Positions 35,245 through 45,104 of a stretch of 64,000 nt of DNA are shown one piece after another. The notes under the pieces are model-generated. The model searched no databases. It was given only the letters and a program-made list of their open reading frames with translations, and was not told where the DNA came from. A program made the position numbers and the translations under genes. The stretch's first letter is position 1, and each line of letters begins with the position of its first letter. Origin of the DNA: a bacterium (GTDB lineage: Bacteria > Vulcanimicrobiota > JABDET01); the NCBI GenBank assembly GCA_021800275.1, contig JAJYZB010000004.1:147634-211633 (forward strand). Reading direction: 5' to 3'.

Positions 35245-36172
35245 CTCAATCCCTATCGAATCTCAGCGAAAAGCAATGCTGGATTCTTTATTCCACACAA
35301 AGTGGGATCTCGAAGAGATTTTTTTTGGATCCCATTGGACAAGAAGAATGAAGCGCTGGCTTTATTTTTTCCCTTTTTACCTGAAATTCTTCCTGACCGA
35401 ACGACACCTTATTCCTGAGAAAGTTCTGGCATTCAACACATTCTGGGGAAGAAAATTCTTCATTCATTCAGGGGACATGGAGAGTATCCTCCTGACTTGT
35501 GAATCCAAACGCCTTGTTAATGCAGAAGCAAGGCTGTCATTGTATCTTATTAAACACTTAAAAACCTCCGACTGTTTTTATGATGCAGGAGCAGCATTTG
35601 GTTTTTATACCATGCTTGCCATGGATTTATCCGTAGGACAGATCCATGCTTTTGAACCAGATACAAGAATCTTTCGCGACCTTCAAAAAAACGCTCTCGG
35701 AGCATCTAACGTGTTCACGAACAATACCGCTCTTTCAGACCAGGATGGAGATGCCGTTCTGTTTAAAAACACAAAAGGCAGCGCCACAAACAGTATTATT
35801 CCAGAAGTTGCTGAGACCTATAAATCAATACTCCACGCCAAGTATCATAACGAACCCGTCAAAACAGTTACTCTGGATCAGTACACGACTACAAATACTC
35901 CCCCCACTTTCGTGAAAATAGATGTAGAAGGTGGAGAATCCCTTGTTATTAAAGGAGGAAGACAAACATTCGCAAAATACCATCCAACAATTGCCATGGA
36001 AGTATGGGGAGGAGAAAGAGGCGAAACTTTTTCAAAAAAGGGAGTGGACTTGCTGCAACAGTTAGGCTATAAGGCTTTCAAAATTAGTGAAACTGGAGAG
36101 GCAGAACCCATGTCAATCGTTGATTACTTTTCCATTAAATCCCTTGAGAATCTTATTTTTATGCATCAGTGA
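35228..36172 (+). CDS. FkbM-family SAM-dependent methyltransferase
   Basis: From ATG 35228 it is 314 residues (a TTG at 35204 is possible but less likely). The SAM motif is FYDAGAAFGFYTMLA, followed by HAFEPDTRIF and the FkbM signature FVKIDVEGGESLVIKG. FkbM enzymes O-methylate sugars or polyketides; in a glycan locus the usual role is O-methylation of a sugar residue. About 90 N-terminal residues precede the methyltransferase core. It overlaps GT4 by 17 bases and meets the convergent GT2 gene with a 7-base 3' overlap. Confidence 0.88.
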   Translation: MDPISNSIPIESQRKAMLDSLFHTKWDLEEIFFGSHWTRRMKRWLYFFPFYLKFFLTERHLIPEKVLAFNTFWGRKFFIHSGDMESILLTCESKRLVNAEARLSLYLIKHLKTSDCFYDAGAAFGFYTMLAMDLSVGQIHAFEPDTRIFRDLQKNALGASNVFTNNTALSDQDGDAVLFKNTKGSATNSIIPEVAETYKSILHAKYHNEPVKTVTLDQYTTTNTPPTFVKIDVEGGESLVIKGGRQTFAKYHPTIAMEVWGGERGETFSKKGVDLLQQLGYKAFKISETGEAEPMSIVDYFSIKSLENLIFMHQ

Positions 36173-37155
36173 CCAACTTTGAAATAGGCCCATAATTTAA
36201 ATACTTTTCGATAAACCGTAGAACCAAATAATGCAAGGATAAAATGCAAGTAACTGCGTATATCAAGGGGGTTTTTAAGAATCGCATTAAAGAAAGTTTT
36301 AATTCCCTGACGCGTCATCCCTGATAGAATCTGAAGACGTCCAATGGTCATTAAATTCCAACTTGTGCACATTCGACAATTTTCATAATAATGTCTGAAT
36401 TTGGAAAACAGCCTCATTCTGTCCTGAATTTGAGCCATGACAATGCCAGGGAGAACTGATCTGTGGCTGCTGTGCACATGGTAGCGGCAAAGCATTTTTT
36501 TTATCCACGAAAATTTATACTGTTCAAGAATCCGTACCAGTAAATCATAATCATCTGCGCCGGAAAATTTTTCGTCAAAAAAACCAATCTTTTTTAATGC
36601 TTCCATTTTCAGCAAATACAAAGTTGGATATGTGGGTATTTTGCCAGAAAGTATTCCTTCAATAGGATTCATTATTCTCTCGTTAAATTTGAGTTGATAA
36701 ATTCGTTCTCTTCCAGTATTGACATTAATGATATAAAAGTCACATCCTACAATGCCTGTACTCTCCCGATCAGATTGCTTAATAACTCGAATTTGTTCTT
36801 CTAATTTTTCAGGCAGCCATTCATCGTCAGAATCAAGAAAAGCGACGTAAGGAGCTTGCGATTTAGAAATCCCAATGTTTCTTACAGCGCCTAATTTCCC
36901 AATATGTTCTACGAAAAAATACCTGATTCGCCTGTCAGATCCATATTTCTCTTTGATCATACCTCCAACATCTTCGCTCGAACCGTCGTCAACAATAATG
37001 AGTTCAAAATTGTGAAATGTTTGCCTTAAAACGCTTTCTATCGCTCTTACGAGTAAATCTTTCCTGTTGTAGCAAATAATTATCACAGACACTTCAGGCG
37101 CATTTTCAGACATCAGTTGATTATTTTTTTGTTTTATTTTAAGAAACCCTTTCAT
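36166..37155 (-). CDS. Family 2 glycosyltransferase
   Basis: A 329-residue GT2 enzyme, with VSVIIICYNRKDLLVRAIES, VDDGSSEDVGG, the metal site FLDSDDEWLPEKL and the acceptor-side FSGADDYDLLVRILEQY. It is the only minus-strand gene between FkbM and the right part of the glycan locus, so its own promoter is expected in the 173-base gap after 37155. Met15 is a possible alternative start that removes a Lys-rich leader. Specific donor and acceptor are unknown. Confidence 0.87.
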   Translation of the reverse strand: MKGFLKIKQKNNQLMSENAPEVSVIIICYNRKDLLVRAIESVLRQTFHNFELIIVDDGSSEDVGGMIKEKYGSDRRIRYFFVEHIGKLGAVRNIGISKSQAPYVAFLDSDDEWLPEKLEEQIRVIKQSDRESTGIVGCDFYIINVNTGRERIYQLKFNERIMNPIEGILSGKIPTYPTLYLLKMEALKKIGFFDEKFSGADDYDLLVRILEQYKFSWIKKMLCRYHVHSSHRSVLPGIVMAQIQDRMRLFSKFRHYYENCRMCTSWNLMTIGRLQILSGMTRQGIKTFFNAILKNPLDIRSYLHFILALFGSTVYRKVFKLWAYFKVGH

Positions 37156-37328
37156 TTTTTACTCTCATCACCACAAAATTGTTCCGTCATGCGGATGTCG
37201 ATCTATTCTCCAAAACCGATTTGCACATCACTATTATAGAAAGAGCAAAGTGTAGTTTGCATATTATCAGGCGTGAAGGGTTACATGAACTAGAGGAGAA
37301 ACACAATTTGAGGAAATCGTGAGTCCCC

Positions 37329-38393
37329 ATGACTCAAAAAAATAATCTTGATAAAAGCTCTGTTTTTTCAGTGATCGTCACTTATGGTGAAAGATTCCAT
37401 TTATTAAGACAGGTTGTGGATTCATGTATCAGAGAAGAAATTGGAAAAATTATAATTGTTGATAATCATTCAAGTGGCAAAGCAGAGTTGGAAAAATTAG
37501 AAAAAAAACTACCAGACAAATTAAAAGTTATATATTTAAATAAAAATATAGGCTCTGCCTGTGGCTTTAAGACTGGCATTGAAGTTGCTAGAGCTGATGA
37601 AAAATGTCAGTATTTACTGCTTCTAGACGATGACAATGTGTTGTCATCTCCTGGTTCAATAGAGATGGCACTTTATTTGTCTAAGTATTTTCGAAAAATC
37701 AATACCTGTTTTGCCTTGTCTTTCTTTCGAACTGCTCAACTCGATAAGTGGCATACGATCAAGTTTGGACTGACTAAGAATCTCTTCAATAATTTTGTAT
37801 GGACTGACTTTAAGAGATATTTTTCAAGAAAATGGATCTTATATAGGTATCTTAAGAAAAAGGATGTGAGAACAAAAGATACTATCTATCCCGTTGTAAA
37901 AATCGAGTTTGCGCCATATGGAGGATTATTCTTTGAGAAAACACTCCTTGATATAATAGGACTCCCTAATGTGGACTTTGTTCTTTATGCTGATGATACA
38001 GAGTTTACCTATCGAATAACTCAAAGTGGCGGCGCTTTATATCTATGCGCAGATCTTAAAATTGATGACATAGAATTGGAAGTGAAAAGTGCTAATAGCG
38101 GCTCTATTTATTACTTTTACAAAGATGATGCAAGTGAAGCCGCGATATTCTATTCTGTTAGAAATAGAACCTTTTTGGGAGAAAGGTTTATCACCAACCG
38201 ATTTATCTACACTATTAACTTAGTTGTTTGGTTTATATATTATGTTCTATTTCTATATGTGAAGAACATTCGCAAAATAAGCTTTAAACTGTATAAACGA
38301 AGGGCAAAGATGATTTGGAAGGCATTCTGTGATGGGCGCGCCAAAAAATTGGGACAAGCCTTTTTTGAGGATCAAGAACTTAAACTGCCGTGA
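37329..38393 (+). CDS. Family 2 glycosyltransferase (rhamnosyl/galactofuranosyl-transferase-like)
   Basis: A 354-residue protein with VIVTYGERFHLLRQVVDS, IIVDNHSSGK, NIGSACGFKTGIEVA and the metal-binding LLLLDDDNVL, typical of the rhamnosyl/galactofuranosyl GT2 group. A hydrophobic stretch near residues 297-318 (FIYTINLVVWFIYYVLFLYV) suggests membrane attachment. The gene and the following ones are noticeably AT-rich with many TAT, ATA and AAA codons compared with the left of the window, suggesting acquired DNA. It starts 173 bases from the divergent GT2 gene. Confidence 0.85.
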   Translation: MTQKNNLDKSSVFSVIVTYGERFHLLRQVVDSCIREEIGKIIIVDNHSSGKAELEKLEKKLPDKLKVIYLNKNIGSACGFKTGIEVARADEKCQYLLLLDDDNVLSSPGSIEMALYLSKYFRKINTCFALSFFRTAQLDKWHTIKFGLTKNLFNNFVWTDFKRYFSRKWILYRYLKKKDVRTKDTIYPVVKIEFAPYGGLFFEKTLLDIIGLPNVDFVLYADDTEFTYRITQSGGALYLCADLKIDDIELEVKSANSGSIYYFYKDDASEAAIFYSVRNRTFLGERFITNRFIYTINLVVWFIYYVLFLYVKNIRKISFKLYKRRAKMIWKAFCDGRAKKLGQAFFEDQELKLP

Positions 38394-38426
38394 CTAATTT
38401 TAAGTGTTGACTTTTAATTATTCTAG

Positions 38427-39239
38427 ATGATAAAAAAACTTGCAAAAAAGCTCCTTAGGTGCATATTCTTTACTGGAAGAAGATACTGTTGTTCTGTGTG
38501 CGGCTGGCACATTAAAGAATATCTACCTTTATCTACATTCTATACTGAAAACTTAAAAAAATATGGATTTAAATATAATATTGAACACTTTGAAACACTT
38601 AATTTAGCAAATTACTCATGTCCAATTTGCGCAGCCAGTGACCGAGATAGATTATATGCATTATTTATCGGAAAACTGCTGACTCAAATACAAAATCGTA
38701 AAATGCAAAATTTTTCCATATTAGACTTCGCTCCGTCAAAGCCGCTGACAAATTATATTCGCAGGAACATTAAAAAGTTAAATCTGCCTGTTCTATATAG
38801 GACAGCAGATTTATACGCAGAAAAAGTTGATGATAAAGTAGATATAATGAACATGATGGGCATATACAAGAATAATCAATTTGATTTTTTTATATGTTCA
38901 CATGTTTTAGAGCATGTAAAAGATGACAAGAAGGCATTAAGAGAACTTTATCAAATTTTAAAACCAAATGGATGTGGAATTTTAATGACTCCAATCAATC
39001 TCGATGTAGAAACGACTGATGAATCCACCACTACGGACGAAGAAGAAAGATGGAGACGATTTGGACAATTTGATCATATTAGGCTGTACTCTAAAAGTGA
39101 TTATCTACTCAGAATTAATGAAGCTGGATTTTTTGTGAGACAATTAGGAAAAGAGTATTTTGGCAAAAACTTTTTTGATGTCAATGGATTATCTGACAAA
39201 AATATATTATATGTGGTGGAAAAGAAAGGAAGTATTTAA
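38427..39239 (+). CDS. SAM-dependent methyltransferase with N-terminal zinc-ribbon-like cysteines
   Basis: A 270-residue class I methyltransferase. Before the domain is a short region with CCSVCG and, after a gap, SCPICAASDRDR, which could form a zinc site. The core has FSILDFAPSK (SAM loop, lacking the usual GxGxG glycines), FDFFICSHVLEHVKDDKKAL and YQILKPNGCGILMTPI. The degenerate SAM loop is typical of sugar-related type 11 enzymes, and a transferase role in the glycan locus is likely, but the substrate is unknown. Codon use is very AT-rich. It shares one base with the following aminotransferase gene. Confidence 0.82.
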   Translation: MIKKLAKKLLRCIFFTGRRYCCSVCGWHIKEYLPLSTFYTENLKKYGFKYNIEHFETLNLANYSCPICAASDRDRLYALFIGKLLTQIQNRKMQNFSILDFAPSKPLTNYIRRNIKKLNLPVLYRTADLYAEKVDDKVDIMNMMGIYKNNQFDFFICSHVLEHVKDDKKALRELYQILKPNGCGILMTPINLDVETTDESTTTDEEERWRRFGQFDHIRLYSKSDYLLRINEAGFFVRQLGKEYFGKNFFDVNGLSDKNILYVVEKKGSI

Positions 39240-40363
39240 TGGGAAATTCCAGCGATTCAATTTTTGTAACAAGACCGAATCTCCCGCCGCTGGAAAAGCT
39301 GTATCCTTATTTAGAGAAAATATGGGAAACAAAAATTCTTACGAATAACGGCCCTTTCCATAATATATTCGAACAAAAATTGGCAAAGTTTTTAGGAGTT
39401 AATCACATCAATCTTTTCTGCAATGGAACGCTTGCTCTTGTGATTGGACTGCAGGCACTCAGAATCACTGGGAACGTCATCACAACGCCCTTTAGTTTTC
39501 CTGCTACGACTCATGCTTTGAAATGGAATAATATATCCCCTGTTTTCTGCGATATAGAGGAAGAATCGCTCAATATAGATCCGAATAAAATCGAAACATT
39601 AATTACTTCAGAAACCAGCGCTGTAATGCCTGTTCATGTATATGGGCATCCCTGTGACACAGAAAGAATACAAGAAATTGCTGATAAATATGGATTGAAA
39701 GTTATTTATGACGCCGCGCATGTTTTTGGAGTGAAAATGAAAGGAAGGAATTTACTGCTTGAAGGAGACATTTCGATTTTAAGTTTTCATGGAACAAAGC
39801 TGTTCACAACATTTGAGGGAGGAGCTTTAATCTCAAAAAATGAAGCATTTAAAAAAAGAATTGATTTTTTAAAAAACTTTGGATTTTTAGATGAAATCAC
39901 GATTACATCTCCCGGAATAAACGGTAAAATGAACGAACTGCAGAGCGCCGTTGGAATTTTAAGTTTAGAAATTGTGGACGAAGAGATAGCTAATAGAAAA
40001 AAAATTTCTGAAACTTATTTTGAACTGTTAAAAAAAATAAAGGGGGTTAAGCTGTTTAATCACTTTAAAGGATATGATTATAATTATGCTTATCTTCCTA
40101 TTTTGATCAATAAGGGACAATCTGCAGAGGCGAGAGACCAAGTGTACAATATATTAAAAAAGCAGAATATTTTTGCTCGACGATATTTTTATCCCCTGAT
40201 CAGCAATATGCTGCCTTATCAAGGACTGCGCAGCGCCAGCAGAGAGAATCTTCCTGTTGCAAACAGAGTTGCCGATCGCATTTTATGTCTGCCCCTATAC
40301 GGCAGTTTAAGTGTCAAAAATGTGCATCGAATTTGCGAACTTATAAAATCGATTCTTCAGTGA
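39239..40363 (+). CDS. DegT/DnrJ/EryC1/StrS-family PLP sugar aminotransferase
   Basis: A 374-residue aminotransferase. Visible features are the NNGPFHNIFEQKLAKFLG N-terminus, TTPFSFPATTHALKW, the PLP Asp158 in VIYDAAHVFG, and the PLP lysine Lys187 in LSFHGTKLFTTFEGGAL. Enzymes of this family put an amino group on a keto-sugar (usually UDP- or dTDP-linked). It is followed after 7 bases by a NeuD-type acetyltransferase, the pair used by PglE/PglD and similar pathways to make N-acetylated amino sugars; no matching 4,6-dehydratase is certain, though the SDR at 29734 could supply a keto-sugar. Confidence 0.92.
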   Translation: MGNSSDSIFVTRPNLPPLEKLYPYLEKIWETKILTNNGPFHNIFEQKLAKFLGVNHINLFCNGTLALVIGLQALRITGNVITTPFSFPATTHALKWNNISPVFCDIEEESLNIDPNKIETLITSETSAVMPVHVYGHPCDTERIQEIADKYGLKVIYDAAHVFGVKMKGRNLLLEGDISILSFHGTKLFTTFEGGALISKNEAFKKRIDFLKNFGFLDEITITSPGINGKMNELQSAVGILSLEIVDEEIANRKKISETYFELLKKIKGVKLFNHFKGYDYNYAYLPILINKGQSAEARDQVYNILKKQNIFARRYFYPLISNMLPYQGLRSASRENLPVANRVADRILCLPLYGSLSVKNVHRICELIKSILQ

Positions 40364-40370
40364 ATTTCTC

Positions 40371-41018
40371 ATGCTTGTGATTGGCGCAAAAGGACATGCA
40401 AAAGAACTGCTGGATATTCTTGAAAAGAATAATATGAGTGAGTCGCTTTTTTTCTTTGATGATACTGGGGTAAATATTGAAACAGATCTGTATGGTAAAT
40501 ATCCTATCTTAAGAAGTATTGAGGAAGTCAAAAGATGGGATGCCTCCAACAAGATTTTTGCACTTGGAATTGGAAACCCTAAAGTGAGGTTTCGCATGAC
40601 GAATCTCTTTAAAAATTTAGGGTGGCAGCTTACTTCTGTTATTGCAAATGATGCCCAAATTGGGAACCATAATGTACAGTTAGGGGATGGAGTTAATGTG
40701 ATGCATCGAGTTTTTATTTCTAATGATGTAATGATTGGAGAAGGGACTTTAATTAATGCAGGTGTACTGATCCATCATAATGTCAGCATAGGAAAATTTT
40801 GCGAAATTTCGCCTGGCGTCTGTCTTACAGGTGGTATAAAGGTAGGTGATTTTTCGTTCATTGGAGCTCATTCCGTGATTACTCCAAAAGTCAATATAGG
40901 AGCCTATTCGATTGTCGGGGCTGGAAGCGTAGTGATCCGAGATATTCCACCTCATACCACTGCAGTTGGTGTTCCTGCGTCTGTCATTAAAATAGCAAAT
41001 CCACATGATGCACTATAA
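40371..41018 (+). CDS. NeuD/PglD-family sugar O/N-acyltransferase
   Basis: A 215-residue enzyme with an N-terminal nucleotide-sugar Rossmann-like subdomain (LVIGAKGHAKELLDIL) and a left-handed beta-helix of hexapeptide repeats (IGEGTLINAGVLIHHNVSIG, ISPGVCLTGGIKVGDFSFIG). The His pair in the middle of the helix is in the catalytic area. It is expected to acetylate the amino sugar made by the adjacent aminotransferase using acetyl-CoA, as PglD does. It overlaps the next glycosyltransferase gene by 14 bases. Confidence 0.9.
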   Translation: MLVIGAKGHAKELLDILEKNNMSESLFFFDDTGVNIETDLYGKYPILRSIEEVKRWDASNKIFALGIGNPKVRFRMTNLFKNLGWQLTSVIANDAQIGNHNVQLGDGVNVMHRVFISNDVMIGEGTLINAGVLIHHNVSIGKFCEISPGVCLTGGIKVGDFSFIGAHSVITPKVNIGAYSIVGAGSVVIRDIPPHTTAVGVPASVIKIANPHDAL

Positions 41019-42000
41019 TAGTGGTGACGGCAGATATTTGGTGAGCGTCTGCATGATCACTTATAATCATGAGAACTACATACAGCAGGCAGTGGATGGT
41101 GTGCTTATGCAGAGAACAGATTTTAATTTTGAACTGATCATCGGTGAAGATTGTTCAACCGATAAAACTCGGGAAATAGTGTTAAAGTACGGCGCACAAT
41201 ACCCTGATAAAATTAAGCTGATTCTACAAAAAGAAAATGTCGGCATGATGAGAAATTTTATTGATACCCTCAATCTCTGCAGTGGAAAATATATAGCTCT
41301 ATGTGAAGGAGATGACTATTGGACAGATCCGGACAAACTGCAGAAACAAATCGATTTTTTAAGAACCAATCCTAGTTTTTCAATCTGTTTCCATAACGTA
41401 AAAGTTTTATATGAAAACTCCCCTGAGCTGAATCGTCCTGCCTCTACCCATCAACAAGAGGTAACGACAATTGAAAATCTTGCGGCAAAAAACTATATTC
41501 ATACCGCTTCCGCGGTTTTCAAAAAATGTTTTTTGCACTTGCCCACATGGTTTTGTGAATGTCCAATTGGGGACTATCCACTCCATTTAATAAACGCTCA
41601 ATATGGCAGCATAAAATTTATAAACGAAATAATGGGTGTATACAGAATTCACAGCAACAATGCCTGGGGAATCAAGTCCTCTCCATACAAGACAGAAAAA
41701 TGGATGGAATGCCTTGAAATCTTAAAGGACAAGTTTAATGAAAATGTTAATAAAAATTTAGAAACACAATTATATTACTGCTGTTATCAACTAGCTATAT
41801 ATTACTACAGAAAGGGGGACATCAATAGGACGTTTGAAAAATGCAAAAATTATATTTTAAAAAGAGGCGATTCGTATTTTTTTTTCAAAGCGAATTTGTT
41901 TTATTATAAAACCGTTGATTATTTGCTACCAGAAGGATCATTAAGAAAGAGTTTCATAAAAAAGTTACTCAAGCTGACTGATTTCTCATCCTCTCGGTAA
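41005..42000 (+). CDS. Family 2 glycosyltransferase
   Basis: A 331-residue GT2 protein with VSVCMITYNHENYIQQAVDG, the nucleotide loop IGEDCSTDKT and the metal motif LCEGDDYWTDPDKL, like capsular and O-antigen enzymes of the GlcNAc/GalNAc-transferring group. The C-terminal ~100 residues are helical and basic without membrane helices. The start is in the 3' end of the acetyltransferase gene; Met2 is equally possible. Last gene of the plus-strand glycan block, and AT-rich like its neighbours. Confidence 0.86.
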   Translation: MMHYNSGDGRYLVSVCMITYNHENYIQQAVDGVLMQRTDFNFELIIGEDCSTDKTREIVLKYGAQYPDKIKLILQKENVGMMRNFIDTLNLCSGKYIALCEGDDYWTDPDKLQKQIDFLRTNPSFSICFHNVKVLYENSPELNRPASTHQQEVTTIENLAAKNYIHTASAVFKKCFLHLPTWFCECPIGDYPLHLINAQYGSIKFINEIMGVYRIHSNNAWGIKSSPYKTEKWMECLEILKDKFNENVNKNLETQLYYCCYQLAIYYYRKGDINRTFEKCKNYILKRGDSYFFFKANLFYYKTVDYLLPEGSLRKSFIKKLLKLTDFSSSR

Positions 42001-42139
42001 AAGTTTGCGAAGTTCACGGTTTTTCTCCTTTCTTTTGGGTGTGAAATGAGATCCTGCCGCTGTCCGACAAAAATTTAAAAAAATAGAGACTCGTAACGCC
42101 TTTATTCCAGTGGCAAGTAGAGTGAACTGAAGGATTTTC

Positions 42140-43798
42140 TTATAAAATAGTTTTTACTTCCGGCGACTCTGCCGCAATCGGCATACACCACCCTGTGCCA
42201 AAAGCTCGGTCAGTTACTTTTAATCCTGGAGCAGCCTGTTTTCTTTTAAACTCAGCTTGTTTTATCATTTTTAAAACTTTACGTACTAATTGCTCATCAA
42301 AACCATCTTGAACAATCTCGTCAGGAGTTAAATGCAATTCAATGACTCGTTTTAAAACTGCATCTAAAACTTCATACGAGGGAAGAAAATCCTGATCGGT
42401 TTGATCAGGTTTTAATTCCGCAGAAGGGGCTTTTGTAAAAACAATCTGAGGAATAATCTCTCTTTTCTTCCAATCATTATACCACCGAGAAACAGCATAG
42501 ACCATTGTTTTGGGAACATCTGAAATAATGGCAAGTCCACCTGACATATCCCCGTACAGAGTGCAGTACCCTACTGCTAGTTCAGACTTGTTTCCTGTTG
42601 TAAGAAGCAGGGAATGGAATTTATTGGATAGAGCCATCAATAAATTTCCTCGAATTCGAGCTTGAATATTTTCTTCTGTGACGTCTGCGAAATAATTCGT
42701 AAAGGGCGCTTTTAATACTTCTGCATAAACTTTCATAAGGTCTTTAATGGGAAGGGTAATTGTTTTAATGTTGAGATTGCCTGCCAATTTTAAAGCATCT
42801 TCAACGCTTCCTCTGCTGGAATAAGGGGAAGGCATTAAAACTCCTAAAACACTGCTGCTGCCTAATGCTTCAACAGCAATACAGGCAGTCAGAGAGGAAT
42901 CTATCCCTCCTGAGAGTCCTAACAGCGTCTTTGAAAACCCACATTTTTTTACGTAATCTTTTGTTCCAACGACCAGCGCCCTCCAAATTTCACTTTCATG
43001 GATAAAATCATCTTGGCAAACAATCCCACTGCCACCTGGCCAGTCAATCAGAATTATATCCTCTTGGAACCCTTTTCCTCTTGCTAAAAGTTTACCGGAA
43101 CCATCATATACCATACTTCTGCCATCAAAAATCAGATCATCATTCCCACCAACTTGATTCACATAAAAGATGGCTATCTTATGTTTTGCAGCCATTTGGG
43201 AAAGCATGGATTCTCTTATTATTTGTTTGCCAACTGTGAATGGTGAAGAAGATAGATTAATGACAAGAGTGCTCCCTTTGTTTACCAACTGTGCCAGAGG
43301 ATCCATGTGATATCGAGGGCGTTCCCAGAAATCTTTGTCATTCCATATATCTTCACATATTGTTATACCAATTTTTTCGCCCTCAATTTCCAGCAGCTCT
43401 TCACCTGATGATGGCTCAAAATAACGGTCCTCATCAAAGACGTCATACGTTGGGAGCAGAGATTTTTTAAATGTTTTGAAGATTTCCCCATGCTTTAAAA
43501 GGGCTGCCGCATTGAAAAGAGGTCGTCCCTCTCCTTTGTTCTTAATAGGTAACCCAACCAGAAGTTGAATTTTCCCATTAAGTTTTTCAGCCAACTTTTT
43601 TACGGTTTTTAATGTTTGGTTTATAAAACTTCGGTTTAGCAGGTAATCTTTAGGAGGATACCCAGTGATGGCTAATTCAGAGGTGATGGCCAATTGAGCC
43701 CCGGCTTTTTCTGCTTTTTCTACAGCATCCACGATTTTACTACTGTTTCCCTCTAAATCTCCTACGGTAAAATTTAATTGCAGAAGCGCTATTTTCAT
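42140..43798 (-). CDS. nadE: Glutamine-dependent NAD+ synthase
   Basis: A 552-residue two-domain enzyme. The N-terminal nitrilase-type glutaminase has the Glu in TSELAITGYPPKDYL, a Lys in FKKSLLPTYDVFDE and the nucleophile Cys in GITICEDIW. The C-terminal NAD synthase domain has the ATP-pyrophosphatase loop LGLSGGIDSSL and the acceptor-side GNKSELAVGYCTLYGDM. It makes NAD from deamido-NAD with ATP and ammonia from glutamine. It overlaps the 3' half of the MurJ-like gene by 4 bases (ATGA), so transcription is expected as rhomboid-murJ-nadE. Confidence 0.96.
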   Translation of the reverse strand: MKIALLQLNFTVGDLEGNSSKIVDAVEKAEKAGAQLAITSELAITGYPPKDYLLNRSFINQTLKTVKKLAEKLNGKIQLLVGLPIKNKGEGRPLFNAAALLKHGEIFKTFKKSLLPTYDVFDEDRYFEPSSGEELLEIEGEKIGITICEDIWNDKDFWERPRYHMDPLAQLVNKGSTLVINLSSSPFTVGKQIIRESMLSQMAAKHKIAIFYVNQVGGNDDLIFDGRSMVYDGSGKLLARGKGFQEDIILIDWPGGSGIVCQDDFIHESEIWRALVVGTKDYVKKCGFSKTLLGLSGGIDSSLTACIAVEALGSSSVLGVLMPSPYSSRGSVEDALKLAGNLNIKTITLPIKDLMKVYAEVLKAPFTNYFADVTEENIQARIRGNLLMALSNKFHSLLLTTGNKSELAVGYCTLYGDMSGGLAIISDVPKTMVYAVSRWYNDWKKREIIPQIVFTKAPSAELKPDQTDQDFLPSYEVLDAVLKRVIELHLTPDEIVQDGFDEQLVRKVLKMIKQAEFKRKQAAPGLKVTDRAFGTGWCMPIAAESPEVKTIL

Positions 43799-45101
43799 GA
43801 CTTCTCAGCAGAGGCTTTCTTGGATATTTTTTTAAAATAGAGATAAGCCATTGAACAGAGGGCAAGGTTCGCAGTAAAAGTGCTCAAAGGGATACCAAAC
43901 AATGAAAGATGTAGATGGACAATGAAAAGGTATTTTAAAAATATATTAAAGACTCCTGCCATTACTCCAAAGATAAGAACAACTGGAAGTTTGTTTTTAA
44001 TTTGGTATGCCTTGTAAAGAATGGGCCAGCACATAAAGAATGGCAGAGAAAATATATAGTATTTTGCTGCTAGAGCCGTTAACTTTAAATCCAAATTGGA
44101 AAATCTTCCATATCCCAAAAGAAACTTTAGCGCAGGAGAAATAAAAAGCCATGTCAGCAGAATAACAGGTAAGGAATACCCTATTGAGGCGGTCAGATAT
44201 TGATTGGTTTGTTTAAACGAGGCATTGGTTTCCGCAAGAGGAGTAATGGCAATTGTAGAAATTGGAAATATAGCTCGCGGAATCCCAACTATCGCAAATC
44301 CATAACTTAAAGCTGTTAATGTTTTTGTCGGAAGAAGAGAAGCAAATAAATTATCAATTAATATGAAAACATGTCCTATAGCATAAGTCCCTGTTAAGTA
44401 TAAAAACTGCTTTCTCATTTCTTTAGATAGATCGTTCCAGAACCATTTGAAAGAAAGAAAACTTCTGCAATATAACAGAAGAAAAAGAGCTGCGGCAGCT
44501 TGTGAAATAGAAAGAGCAACTGGAAGAACCCATATCTTTCGGATAAATGGCAAGGCTGCAAGGACTAAAACGCTTGAAATGAAAGATTGAAGAAAATGAC
44601 CAGTAAAATAGATAGTAAATTTTCTTTGGCTTCTGAATATCGCTCCGAAATGATGAAAAAAAAAGAAAAGAATAGGAATGGGATAAACAACAGGAAGATC
44701 TGTTCAACGATTTTCTGATTGGCTTGAGAAAAACCGACAGCAATATGAGGAAGAATAGGAGCTAAAAAAAGAGCAATAAAGCTCAAGGTAAAGGCAAGCA
44801 CGGTTGTAAAGCTTAAAAGAATACCAGCTAAATCATTGAATTCTTTTTCAGAGGTTTTCAAGGCTAGAACGAGATTAGGAACTCCGATAGAATTAAAAAC
44901 ATCTACGAAGATCGTGAATAAACCCAAAAGGCCGATAGCCATAAAATAATCGTCGGTCTTAGAGTTAAACCCTAAAAAGACAGCAATGGCTAAATATTTA
45001 ATGTAGCCCAAAACCCTGGACAAGAATGACAGCGCAGAAGATTTCCATAAGGCTTCTTGAACAGATTCTTTCTTTGAAAAAAATGAGAAATTTTTTTTCA
45101 T
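43795..45101 (-). pseudogene. murJ: MurJ/MviN-like lipid flippase gene interrupted by a frameshift
   Basis: Two frames read as one ~435-residue polytopic protein. The 5' part (45101-44565, 178 residues) has the family start SSALSFLSRVLGYIKYLAIA and DDYFMAI, the 3' part (about 44580-43795) continues with SVLVLAALPFIRKIWVLPVA and MurJ-type helices such as LSYGFAIVGIPRAIFPISTI. The switch is near 44563-44575: on the coding strand the first frame reads through TCATTTCAAGCGTTTTAG and stops; adding one T in the ATTT run would join the frames as NLSF-SSVLVLAA. Either a real null mutation, programmed slippage or a sequencing error is possible. MurJ flips lipid II and is normally essential; total length is short, so a glycan-carrier flippase is an alternative. 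Confidence 0.75.
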
Positions 45102-45104
45102 TTT

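Noticed and set aside
36166-36172. Apparent fusion of FkbM methyltransferase and GT2
   Set aside because: They lie on opposite strands and only share a 7-base 3' overlap.
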